Below, in pieces: positions 12,071-22,356 of a stretch of 64,000 nucleotides of DNA. The notes beneath the pieces are model-generated. The model saw only the letters and a list, made by a program, of their open reading frames with translations, was not told where the DNA came from and did not search any database. The DNA is from Aphrophora alni. Taxonomy: Eukaryota > Arthropoda > Insecta > Hemiptera > Aphrophoridae. The position numbers and the translations under genes are program-made. The DNA lies in contig OY740765.1 in NCBI GenBank assembly GCA_963513935.1, positions 120,533,362 to 120,597,361 on the forward strand, in the 5' to 3' direction. Numbering within the stretch: position 1 is the stretch's first letter; each line of letters opens with the position of its first letter.

Positions 12071-12366
12071 AAGATAACCTGTATATTAATATTAGAGATT
12101 GGTTATTTTTCTTACCTCAAAACTTTGAAAAATGTTACTTATTTTATCTAAGAACTAAGTTAACTACAGCAAGAGTAGGATGTGACTACATAAACATTAT
12201 TTTAAATTTTACGTGTACGGTAATTCGTACCGATTCGTATTATGTTTTTGTGCATTGTGTATTAGTGTTTAAATGTTCAAAGTGTTTTGTTGTCTAATGA
12301 TGGTATGATAGTACCGAAACAGCTGTGACAAAGGAAGTATCCAAAATAGACTGCTTGACGTAAGTA
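12071..12366. other. Spacer between the two convergent reading frames
   Basis: AT-rich, nothing recognised. The 3' ends of the protease remnant (+) and the 12367-13197 gene (-) face each other across it. Confidence 0.5.
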
Positions 12367-13197
12367 CTAATATAGAAATAGTCCTTCTTCATTCTTACCG
12401 ATTTTATTAACCCGAATTCTTTTCACTAAATTCACCCATTTAGATCCTCTGCTAGACTTTGATATTTTAGTTGAGCAGTTATTAGTTTGAAACATTGAAT
12501 CAGTTGTCCACAAAATATCTACATAATTTAAATAATCGTCAGTGTCGTGCAATGTTAAAGCAGGGGTGTCATTGTAAGTTAACAATCTCCACAAACCATG
12601 AGTCCCTCTATATTTTAACCCTTCAATGAAGATATTGTATTCAAATTCGATTTCTTTATTTCCAATCGCATATATTTTATGAATATTATTATATCGAATT
12701 CCAAATGTTAGATCGTTAGCTCTAGGTAAATTTTCTCGAGCAAAGGGTCCCAACGTACTAGTCGAAGTGGTATTTCTTTCGGTACTCCTTCACTATTTGT
12801 AGAAGTATGAACAAATGATCTTCACCAAAAAATAATGTTCTACGATGTACATTTTTAACAGCAGTATGTTGTTTCTGTTGAGATTTTTCCAGAAACATTT
12901 CATCACTATCACTAATATAGTCGTCGTCATCATCATTATTAGATTGTTTTAAAGTTGGTAGCGGTACCAATTGTTTTGAAGCAGTTCCACTCCGTAAAAG
13001 TTCAATAGCCGTAGTAATTGGTTTAAACAGACTATTTTTCATCATCTCAGATTCGTGATATATATTTTGCGCTTTTTTAAAATTCTCCTCAAGTTGTTTA
13101 TGTATTTTGTTAAGTTTAATATCTCTAAAAAAAATAATAATAAATGGAATTTAATAGCTCTCTCAACATTAACATCATTAATATATTTCTTTGCCAT
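12367..13197 (-). pseudogene. Broken gene of a GTxGLWxLLT-motif family (DUF8207-like)
   Basis: Two adjoining minus-strand open frames (12758-13045 and 12367-12753) join across a frameshift near 12755. A third (from the ATG at 13197) joins across one near 13125-13136, at an A-run. Visible parts in order: a charged, coiled-coil-like N-terminus; an acidic run (DDDDDYISDSDE) encoded by GTC/ATC repeats; an LGPFA block; then FGIRYN, IGNKEIEF, KYRGTHGLWRLLT and finally SSRGSKW. This matches, as I recall it, the arthropod family annotated DUF8207. That family tends to sit in repetitive, virus-like or transposon-like DNA and its function is unknown. The closeness to an intronless metalloprotease fits one inserted element of 2 kb or more. 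The frameshifts make it a pseudogene unless they are sequencing errors in homopolymers. Confidence 0.65.
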
Positions 13198-13420
13198 TTT
13201 TTCTGTCTTTTGTATATAAAATACCAAAATCATCAAACAAAGTTAAACGCTAACTGAACGTTAGTTTAACAATAGACCGTTAAGTTTAACGTTTGCTGAA
13301 CGTTACCTGAACGCTAACTGATCGATGGACCGTTCTGTAAAAATGTTTATCTAAACGTATACATTCAAGAGGATTTTACGTTAAAGGTGCGATGAACGTA
13401 ACGTGAACGTAATAGGAATA
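13198..13420. promoter_or_regulatory. Cluster of AACGTT-centred motifs upstream of the GTxGLW gene
   Basis: At least five occurrences of (T)GAACGTTA / TAACGTT-like words lie within about 180 bases (13238-13410), in both orientations. Examples are 'ctgaacgttagtttaac', 'gctgaacgttacctgaacgc' and 'gaacgtaacgtgaacgtaa'. A partial duplication (aacgctaactga ... gaccgtt) accounts for part of it. The position immediately 5' of the minus-strand gene fits a promoter or element terminus, but this is inference. Confidence 0.35.
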
Positions 13421-13499
13421 TTTTGTTTGAAAACACATACATAGTTTGCGTTTTTTCTAATAACTTGGATTAGTTTTATGAATTTTTTTGGTTTGTTTA

Positions 13500-14364
13500 A
13501 ATAATTAATGACAAATATTATTTTTATACAAAACCTTACTTATAAGACACCATTTTTCTCAGAAAGATGCGTAGAAATTATCTATGTAATAATAAAAAAA
13601 ATTTGAAACGGTTTTGGAGTAAGTATGTTAGGTATCAAAAAATGAAAGTAACATTTTTCAGAAAAACCTATATCATCCAAAATAAATAACTTATCACTGT
13701 TTTTCAAGATATACAAAAGTTTTGTAGTGTAATTGGAATAATAGTTGATAAAAAAATTAATTTGTTACATTTTCAAAAAAAAAATCTTTTACGGAAGAAG
13801 CTAAAATGTTAGGCGTAATTTGAAAAAAAAAATCACAAAAAAATAGTAATAATATGTAAAACACAACTTAAAATTATCATTTATTTCAGAAAGGTGCATA
13901 GAATTTAGTAGTGTAATGAAAAAAATAGAAAGGCTATAATAAATATTTAGTTATTAGGTCAGGAATCAAAATATCGTCCTGTAACAAAGGCAAAAATTGC
14001 ACAGAAAAGGTAATGTACACCATACAAAACTTTTTGTATTTATTTCAAGTAATACTAGAGATTTTTAATATATTTGTGGATAAAAGGTGCTAAAAATAAA
14101 AATCCGTTTATAAAATTTTCATTAGAAATGGTTAATTTTGACGTAAAAAGTGAAATTTGCTCAAAAGTAAAGCCTATTTACAAAAATTCACTAAAAATAT
14201 TATTATTATTATGCAAAACCCAAGTTTTTATAATAATTTTTCCTCAGAAAGGTATGTAAATTTTATGTGTGTAATCCAAAAAAATTTGGAGTTATTACAG
14301 CAGTAATAAAAAAATCGTCCAGTCACCGAGGCAAAAATTCTACAGAAATAGATATATATTATTA
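13500..14364. repeat. Decayed ~350-bp tandem repeat (left part)
   Basis: The block 'cagaaag(a/g)tgcgtag' recurs at about 13560, 13887 and 14244 (spacing 327 and 357). Each is followed by related text including 'gcaaaaattNNacagaaa'. The array resumes at 18046 on the other side of the Helitron. Confidence 0.65.
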
Positions 14365-14403
14365 CTAGCTGTACCCGGCCACGCATTGCTGTGGCTCATC
14401 TGG

Positions 14404-15171
14404 TTAAATGGAAAATAAATAAAAGACATAAATAAAGACATAAATTAAAATATGTTTATTTAAACAATGCTTGTGGGTACACAATATTTTTTGTAGTTCC
14501 ATTGTTTGTGTATATATACAGATTATCTGGTTAACGTAGCAATCCGTTTCTAGATCTAAGCCACACAATTCTAAATTTTGGCCCTGAGCTTTGTTAATGG
14601 TAATTGCAAATGCCAATCGAATTGGGAACTGCAATCTCTTAAATTTAAATGGCATGTCTGTTGGAATTAAAGGAATGCGAGGAATGAGGACATCATCATT
14701 TTTGTAAGGTCCTGTCAAGATTGTTGCTTCTATGACGTTGTTTATTAATTGTTTCACTGCAAGTCTTGTGCCGTTGCAAAGCTTTGGCTGGTTGATATTT
14801 CGCAAGATGATTATCGGCACACCGATTTTCAATTGCATTAAGTGTGGTGGCATCCCTAGCAGATAGAGTGAATTTAAAAATTCTGTTGGGTAATTATTTG
14901 CTTCATTTGCTTCTACAACAGTGTCGACTGACTTGTATGTGACTACCTCACTTTGAATTTTAGTCTGAATAATATTATTTAGTTCATAGACGTCTTTGTT
15001 CTTGGAGGCAAGAATAGCTCGTTCACTCAGCCAATCGCAATTCTTATAATTGGTTTGAATATTGGGAAATACTTGAACATTTTTATGTTGGAAATATGGG
15101 ACCAATTGAAACATTTTTTTAAATAAAAAGCTATAGCCTACTATCCCAGAGTAACATAGAGTAGGATTCAT
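14404..15171 (-). pseudogene. PIF1-like helicase C-terminal fragment of a Helitron Rep/helicase
   Basis: The 255-codon frame carries the C-terminal helicase signatures of Helitron proteins. These are a P-P-H-x-M-x-L block near residues 108-114, 'LCNGTRLAVKQL' near 131-142, and 'FPIRLAFAITINKAQGQ' near 182-198, the PIF1 motif VI region (QGQ box). Helitron Rep/helicases are usually over 1300 residues. Here the Rep HUH nuclease and the Walker A/B part are missing. The last ~35 residues (CIYTQTMELQK...) run into non-homologous hydrophobic sequence close to the hairpin terminus. It is a 3' remnant and cannot support transposition by itself. Confidence 0.85.
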
Positions 15172-17260
15172 TTTGATAAAAACATTTTTTATATTCCATA
15201 TTATTTGTAAATTTATTTTGAAAATCGTAAAAAAATCTTAGGGCATTAAACCCAGTGTCTAGCAGCTGTAGTATCAATAAATAAACAACATTATGAAAAA
15301 CTAAAAAATTACTATTGAAAGATGAAATTTATAAATATCAATAGAAACGTACTATGCCAAAGATATGCACAACAACATAAATTATGTGTGTATGTTGCTA
15401 TTAAGGTAGGTAAAATAAATTAAATATAATTTTAGGTTAGGCCTAGAAAGATGAACCAATACATATTTCTTGAATGTACCTACTGGCATTTATTACCATA
15501 GCAGCCAATTTAATAAAATAACTGATGAAACAGTTGATTCGGATGTCCAGCTAGTACAAATAATATTTTTAAGTTAGGCCTAGATTGAACCAACATATAT
15601 TTCAACACACACAAACCAATAAAAGCTTGCGTTAAGATAATAATATTTAAAATTAAGAAAACAATATGTTACAATCTAATTTTAAAAAAAAGACATTAGA
15701 ATTTAATAGTAGGCTAGGCCTATTTATAATATGGTAAATGATATATTTTATAAATTGAAAATTGCCTCTTTTATTTATAACAATACAAAATCTCTGTCCT
15801 AATTAATATTCCCGAGAAAATAACATTGTGTACAATAACCTGTTTTAAAAAAAATAATTTATGTAACATTTAGATAAGTTTTTATTTAAATTGTAGGCCT
15901 AACTGTTACAATTTTATGTTTTGTATTTATAAAGATTCTTTAATTTTAAAATAAAGATATAAATATTGTCTTTTAAGTGTTTTTTATTTCATATTGATAT
16001 ATTAATTATCTTAGAAGTAATTAATTATATAGTTATGTTATTATAAAATTTGGAAGTGTAATACAGTTTAGATTATAAAATAAATGGGTTTTTTGAATTG
16101 TAGGCCTAGTTGTTACAATTTTATGTTTTGTATTTATTAAGATTTTTTAATTTTAAAAGAAAGATAAAAATATGACCTTTTAGGCCTAATTATTTTTAAT
16201 TTTATATTGATAAATCAAATGGTTTAATATAGTTATTAATATTATATTGATGAAAATAGGTTATGACAAAAAATGTTATTTGAGTTATTGTAATTTTTTT
16301 ATTTAATCTGGTTTAACCAAATGAAAGACGGTGAAAAAATACAAAAAATTATTTATTTATACTCACGAAATTAATGCTATAGTAAATGTTATTGTACTAA
16401 CGGAATGTCTTACAAAATAATTGATTTAAACATTTGTTAATTACAACAATACATTTGGAAACATTGAAAATATTTAATATAGTGTGTTTTGTTTTTACTT
16501 CAACAGATGTCGTTGTTCACAAAAACCTATCTTAAAAGATAGAAATCCAAATACATACAGTTGTTTGATGTTTGAAATCAGCTGATAATGGAAATATAGG
16601 AAACAGTTGACTACAGCTGTTATTATTATAGTCCATAAACATATGTAATGGCGCTTGCATTTTTGTTAAATATTGAGCATATATTTTGTTGTTTTTATGT
16701 TCATTAGATGCTACAGTTTTTCAAAAAGTATATAAAAACACTCGTGGATTCGAATGGAATACTGTGTCCAAATTTCAAAGCAATCGGTGAAGAACTTTCT
16801 GAGATTATCGATTTTGAACAAACGCACATTTACATTTTTATTTATATAGATAGATTTTTATTTATATAGATAGATAGATAGATTAAGTATTAGAGCCTTA
16901 ATTTAAAATCTTCTGATGTTCTATTTAATAAATTTTAATACTATTATTTAGGAAAACTGAACTGTCCAGAAAAGCATCCATATAGTTTTAATGGCTTCTA
17001 AATATACACTGAAAAAAATTATTCAATTGTTTTTTTTCAACAAAGGCGTACAGAGAGATTGTTTTTATAAGTTCATTGTTCTTATGCAATCTTGTTTATT
17101 TTTGGGGGAAAGATGAAATGTAATTTATGATCCTACTTATTCAAGAAACTGTTAATAATTTATATATTTAAATATGATTTTACATTAGCCTATTCAATTA
17201 AAATTTAGAATGTTGAATAGGGTTAAATAAATTCTCTCAAAGGATAAAGAAAAATATCTT
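15172..17260. other. Helitron interior, no further coding homology
   Basis: AT-rich and rich in TAGGCCTA words (15430-16190). It includes paired similar blocks 'aattgtaggcctaNttgttacaatttta' at about 15892 and 16101. Near 16790-16850 is the string 'gcaatcggtgaagaactttctgagattatcg', typical of a Helitron 5' region. No upstream helicase or Rep domain was found. Confidence 0.5.
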
Positions 17261-18045
17261 ATATTGATATATTATATATATATACACAATTTCTATTCAT
17301 ATCGGCGAAGAAAGTCCCGCGATATTCTTCTCCAATCACAAACTTCTGTGGGCGTGTATTTTATAACTAACGTCTTGCTTCTAATGGTCGCCATCTTAAT
17401 TCCAGATTTTCGTTCATATTTCGACAGATTATGTCTTTGTTATTAAATATTTATATGAACTCAGGTGATGTTTTATATTTAGAAATATCTACTTCGTATT
17501 TCTGTATATCTCATTTTGTCTCTAGGTCTTCTGTATTTTTATAATCGGCGAAAGATCGGAGTTATATTTTCAATTCGGTTATTTTCCAAGTTGACCTTTC
17601 ACGTCTAGATAAAAACAAATTATTTAAGTTTTCTTGTCTTTAACTGTGTATTTTTATTTTTTATGGATTAATCAAATTCTTAGGCGCAATTTTAATATAG
17701 GTTTTGATTTGTTTTAGATTGACAATTTTCTGGATTAGTTATAATTGGGTCGGAAAATATTAGATTTAGAATTTGTTTTGATTCGAGTCTTATCTTTTTG
17801 CCGCTAGGCGCGTGTATGTTGACGTTTAAAATCAAATGAATGAAATTGACTTGTTTTTCTTTTTGTATTTAATACCCTTTAAAATTAAAATTTTGCAAAA
17901 TCCTTTCTTAGTGAGCGTCTATGACCTCATACAAATATGCCTTTAAATTTTGGTATCAATATCTTTGTTGGTTTTTGCTCTACGTTGATTCTCTGTCAGT
18001 CATTCATTCAGTCAGTCAGGACAAAGCCGTTTATATATATAGTGA

Positions 18046-18240
18046 TATATACCATACAAAAAAATTTTACATTTTTTAAGATTTACAAAGGTTTTTCAAT
18101 ATAGTTGTGAATAAATGGTGGTAAAAATAATAATCAATTTATAAAATTTTCATTTGAAATTCTATATTTTTACGTAAAAAGTCGAAAATCTATTAAAAGT
18201 AAGGTTATACTTATCTATTAAACCATTTATGCTAAAGACC
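18046..18240. repeat. Tandem repeat continuation right of the Helitron
   Basis: 'accatacaaaa...gatttNNaaNatagttgtg(g/a)ataaa(a/t)ggtg' followed by 'aatttataaaattttcatt' matches 14010-14130, so this is the severed right half of the unit. Confidence 0.65.
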
Positions 18241-18265
18241 GTAGGTGCTTGGTGGTATTCCATTT

Positions 18266-18436
18266 TAATAATTAAACCAAACACTTTTTAGTATAAACCA
18301 CAATTTTATTTAAAATTTACCGACCATGGTCTCGCTAGTTACAGCATTGTCAAGGTAGTTTCCATGAATGAAACCATGGTCCGTAAGTTTTAAATAAAGT
18401 TGTGGTTTATACTAAAAAGTGTTTGTTTTAATTATT
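18266..18436. repeat. Fold-back element, ~64-bp arms
   Basis: 18266-18330 and 18373-18436 are inverted copies (aataattaaaccaaacactt ... accatggt) with few mismatches around a ~42-base loop. It has no coding capacity and no clear target duplication. It is a small MITE-like hairpin. Confidence 0.8.
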
Positions 18437-18814
18437 GTTATATCTGTTTTCAAAGATTCATCAAAACAAGTAACCAAATAGCTGAAAACTTATTTTAGAC
18501 TATTGACGAATATACAGTACAGAAGTTCTAAACTATAGTTGTGAAAAGATAGGCCTATTGTATTTAGAATCCGTGAGTGGAAAACGTTGAGATAGTCGTG
18601 ACAAACCCAATCTGACTATTAGTTGCAAAATGCAAAATACAAATACATACATGTAACATGTAAATAATAATATGAAATCAAATATATAAATATATTAATG
18701 TATTAATGTATAATAAAATAAATTTTGTGTATTTACGTTTTGAATGGCATCCAGATATCCTGTAGTGGCGCAGCTATGGGGAACAATACGAACCAACATT
18801 ACTGGTTGAGAAGG

Positions 18815-19205
18815 CTTGCTTCCTCATCCAGACCTCCAGTAAAGGTTGAGGTTTGTGAAACAATGCCGGTGTACACCGGCTTTACACCCTGTATACCACA
18901 ATCGAGACTTTACACCGACAACGTTACACTCATTACAGACTACATAAACTTTTTCCCCGTCATTTGGCAGTCTTGTTAATCTGTGATGGGATAGTGGTGC
19001 CGACATAGTCGCTGTTGATGTAGATGGTCGTTGGTTTCGTAATTGCATACAGGCCTGTAGCAGGAGAAGGCTCTAAATCCGTTGCGCAACACAGTTCTTC
19101 AACTAAATCGACCATGAAAGCATGCCGTTTTAACGTTTGGATTCTGTGCCTTATACAGAATCCAAACGTTAAAAATGGCCAGGTCGATAAAGTTGTAGAC
19201 TATTT
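18815..19205 (-). pseudogene. piggyBac-type transposase C-terminal fossil
   Basis: Minus-strand translation gives FIDLAIFNVWILYK near 19140-19190. This is the conserved FFxFLDLAIxNSWILYK helix that ends the catalytic domain of piggyBac-family (DDE_Tnp_1_7) transposases. Further downstream, inside the 18824-19048 frame, is CNECNVVGVKSRLWYTGC and then HRHCF. This is the cysteine-rich C-terminal zinc finger of the same family (CxxC...YxCxxC...LCxxxCF), with one Cys changed. The two blocks are in different frames, and the N-terminal two thirds are not visible. A perfect 20-bp hairpin (19128-19174) lies within the coding remnant. It is not functional, and no TTAA-flanked ends were located. Confidence 0.75.
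19128..19174. repeat. Perfect 20-bp hairpin, 7-nt loop
   Basis: TTTTAACGTTTGGATTCTGT (19128-19147) is exactly complementary to 19155-19174, with loop gccttat. It lies inside the piggyBac remnant, so one arm has probably been rewritten using the other as template. Confidence 0.9.
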
Positions 19206-19395
19206 TTTAGCAGTTGTCTATGATCAACATGTGACTCCTTTTCATATTCAATTAAAATGGCTCAAGCATGAGCCTGGCAGGCGTAAAACGGTTTTGACTG
19301 TTTTTTGGGGATCTTAAAATAATTTTTTGCCTTCATATTTTTTCTAAATTCATTAATTTTATGTCCGATATACATAGACTTTAGTACTCTATCTT

Positions 19396-19569
19396 CTTCA
19401 GTTATCCTTCAAATTCCTCTTCATTGAACTTCTATCTTTTACCAATTCACTAAGCAGATTGTGGAATTGTCTTCCCAGTGATATCAGGGAGAGTTCGAGT
19501 TTGTCCACATTCAAAATGAAACTAAAGGATCATTTGCTGAACGAAGAGTCGAATTTGTTAGACGTTTAA
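19396..19569 (+). pseudogene. Non-LTR retrotransposon reverse transcriptase C-terminus
   Basis: The + frame ends SFTNSLSRLWNCLPSDIRES, then SLSTFKMKLKDHLL, with a stop at 19567-19569. The pattern xRLWNxLPxxIRxxxSLxxFKxxLKxHLL is the usual C-terminal end of Jockey/CR1/L2-type LINE ORF2 proteins. Only about 57 codons remain, consistent with the strong 5' truncation of LINE copies. The copy's 3' UTR follows. Confidence 0.75.
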
Positions 19570-20045
19570 ACCCTATTTTTTCTCCGTTCATGAGTTCGTG
19601 AGACTCTCTGGAGTCTATATTTCTGTGCACGTGTGTTTGACTACCTCCTCTGTATGTGTATATATTGCTGTTATTTACAGTATTCATATTATTCTACGGT
19701 AGGCTATTTGGTATACGTGGTAAAGTTTATAGTTTACTTATTAAGATGCTCTTTTTATATAAAACTCTTATTGCATTGTGTAACATGTAATTCTTTTAAA
19801 TTGTTAATTATTATAATGTTAGAAATTGTTTATGTTATTATTATTGTATTTTATTATGTATTATTTATCAGTGGTAAAATGTTTATATTATTATTACTAT
19901 TGTATGTTGCTATGTATTCCTTATCAGTTTTGTCTGTTTATTACATCTAATGTATTGTTGTTTTGTTTGTTAATTTGATGGTTTCACTAGAAGAGGCCAC
20001 ATAGTCTCAACTGCGACCAAATAAAGTAGATTGTTCAGTTCAGTT
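19570..20045 (+). mobile_element. LINE 3' UTR and tail
   Basis: Follows the RT stop and runs to 'gaccaaataaagtagattg' and a short CAGTT repeat (about 20036-20046), the typical LINE 3' end. The TAT/ATT-rich 105-codon frame 19633-19950 inside it is a composition artefact. Confidence 0.6.
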
Positions 20046-20192
20046 CTCTCTCTCTTCATCTTTCCTATCGGGTCTTTCTTGACTAACTCTTGATCTTCTC
20101 CGTCCATGGTGCTATTAGAGTTTCTTGGGCTTTATTTAATACTTTTCATAAGGAGACCATGACTGAGAGGTTTTTCATCTTTAACACAAGAA
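20046..20192 (+). repeat. Family A dispersed repeat, truncated copy
   Basis: Starts at 'tctctcttcatctttcctatc' and ends at 'gactgagaggtttttcatcttt'. Its 5' half is missing, and it abuts the LINE tail. Confidence 0.65.
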
Positions 20193-20560
20193 ACGTCGGC
20201 GCCCTCTCTGCCGCTGCTAATTAAAGCCCTGAACAACAGGAGTGACAGAGGAAAGGAGACTGTTTAAAATTTACACTGCAGTAACCTACACATTGTACTA
20301 TTTAATATTAGTTGAAAAAAACAACATAATTTAACTGATGAACACAAAACAGAAGGAATTTAATCACCTTAGGGTGCGTTCATGTTGGAGCTGCGAATAC
20401 CGATACAATTTGCGATCCTAGCAACGCGTAGATAATACAGACGTGCTTTCTAATGGGTCTGTTAACGTCAGAACTGCGCTGTTATTCGCTCTTGGGTCCC
20501 GACCATCGATGAGAGCAGCGATAATAGCTCACTTCTTTTTCTCAGCTAGTATCGAGGCTC

Positions 20561-22356
20561 ATGGATGTTGACAATTTAATATCACAATTTTTTATGAGAC
20601 CAGTATTATGGGACAAGTGTGATAAAAATCACCACAAATAGATTTGTGTTAGATAAGTTGTGGAGTGAAATTGCTCAAGAATTTAACATAAAACGTAAGT
20701 AAAATTTGTTATATTTACATGAGTACAACATTACAATGGCTTTTTACATAAGTACATTTTAAACAGGTTTTGTATTGTTTTTGCTCTGTTATCTGGCCTG
20801 CCAGTAGGTCTACGTTTTGAGACAGGTATTGGTGGCAGTTATTTTCAATTCCCTCTCTGTCTATTTTTACATTATGCAATAAGCAAATACACTTAACAAT
20901 GTCGTCAGCCAACTCGACTGAAGTTAAAATTGTTGTTCCTAGTACTCTCCACTTTGCATAGAGAATAATTCCAAACGCACATTCGACAGTTCGTCGTGCC
21001 CTTGACAATCTTGAATTATAGTATGCTTCGTCAGACTCTAGTGGTCTTTGCTAAAAGGTTTTAACAAATTTGGTAGGAGTGGATAAGCCTCATCTCAAAT
21101 CATGACATACGGGGCAGTAATATCAGAATTTGGCAGAGCCTTGTCGTAAGGAATTTGGAGTCGTCCGGTCGATAGCTGCAGGAACAAACTTGAAGATCTA
21201 AATGTTCCAACGTTACTCTGTTTCCCGTAACCACCAACATCAATGCTGACGAATTTATAATTATTGGCATCGACAAGTCCTTGTAAAACAATTGAAATTT
21301 TTTTTTTATAATTAAAAAACATAGAACCAGAGTTTGTAGGACAATTTATCCGGAAATGTTTTCCATCAGTACTGCCCAAACATTTTGGGATATTCCAAAG
21401 GTTATTGTAGTCATCAGCAAATCTTTTGAAATCTTCTTCTTCTGGAATTTTCATGTGTAGTTTAGTAAATAATTCTTATATAACTATAACAACAATCAAC
21501 TTCATCAACTTCATCAACAATTTTTGATACGGTTGACGCTCCCATTCGAAAGGAAAATGCCAAGCTTCTAAACGACTGTCCAGTAGATAAATATCTGAAA
21601 AATAACTTTATGTTACTATTAAAAAAATTTTTTACTGAAAATGCAGTTAAAAGCAAGTGGAAAACGTTACGTGACACGTTCCGAACTGTCTTGATATCTA
21701 TTCCAAAGCCGTTATCTGGTGATGCTCAGGACTGTGTGGACTACACGGGGGAATGGAAATACTACAAAAGTCTCCTATTTTAAAAAGATCAGTTCACCCC
21801 TAGGCAATTAAGTGGAAACTGGCGTGACAACTCTTGAACCTTCGTTTCAAGAGTCGGCTGAAGAAGATATTGTTTTTGAGGAAGATTTGGGCGAGTTTTC
21901 AGAACTGTTTAGTGCACCATCTACGGGAAATTCCGTAAGTAGCATTGCATCTCAATCAGTAAAACCAAAAACTTCTATGATACAAAAGCGGAAACAAAAA
22001 GAAAATATTGGCGATAAACTTCTACAAGTAGAAAGGAAGAAACTGAAATATTTACAAAACAAAAAGCCAAAAACGAGGAGGACGATGAAGATCTTAATGT
22101 TTTTAAAAGCTTACTGCCCCACATTAAAACACCGCCGCCTTTGGAAAAACTGGAATACCGTATGAAAGTAATGAAAATAACACAAGATTTCGTTAGATCT
22201 GCAACCTCCACGAGTTTTTCACACTCCAATTTTCCAACCACTCACAACACTGGCAGTCAGTCAAGTGTTACAAACATTTTTTATGAAAATGTTAACTGTA
22301 ATATAGATGTAAGTGAAGATGAAAACCCATTATATAATTTGCAACATTTGGTTTGA
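20561..22356 (+). pseudogene. Harbinger MADF-domain accessory protein (broken)
   Basis: Exon 1 (20561-20694) starts at an ATG (MDVDNLISQFF) and gives RPVLWDKCDKNHH and LDKLWSEIAQEF. Exon 2 (from about 21647) gives LKSKWKTLRDTFRTVL and WKYYKSLLF. Together these are the three-helix MADF domain. The C-terminal part is acidic and then Lys-rich, ending at the TGA at 22354-22356. The splice donor AAAC|GTAAGT (20695) and acceptor ATGCAG (21646) are clear. Damage: a one-base insertion near 20637, a TAA after KSLLF (about 21780), and a frame change near 22070. In Harbinger elements this second protein escorts the transposase to the nucleus and terminal repeats. Its intron contains the transposase's second exon on the opposite strand. 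Confidence 0.8.

Larger units (their letters stand above)
14365..18045 (-). mobile_element. Helitron, inserted in the 350-bp tandem repeat
   Basis: Read on the minus strand, the 3' end is a GC-rich hairpin (GCCAC...GTGGC) followed by CGGGTACAGCTAG, with the canonical CTAG terminus at 14365-14368 next to a host T. The outer 5' end reads TCACTATATATATAAACGGC and then GTCCTGACTGACTG, preceded by a host A. This fits the A|T insertion rule of Helitrons with no target duplication. Joining the flanks (14364 to 18046) restores a tandem unit matching 13990-14030, which supports a single insertion. A second Helitron-type 5' end (TCTATATAAATAAAAATGTA, minus strand) lies inside at about 16850. The element may be composite, with 14365-16850 as the inner element. 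Confidence 0.7.

Noticed and set aside
19633..19950. 105-codon frame rich in Tyr, Ile and Leu, membrane-protein-like
   Set aside because: It lies in the 3' UTR of a LINE copy, and the hydrophobicity follows from TAT/ATT/TTA codons.
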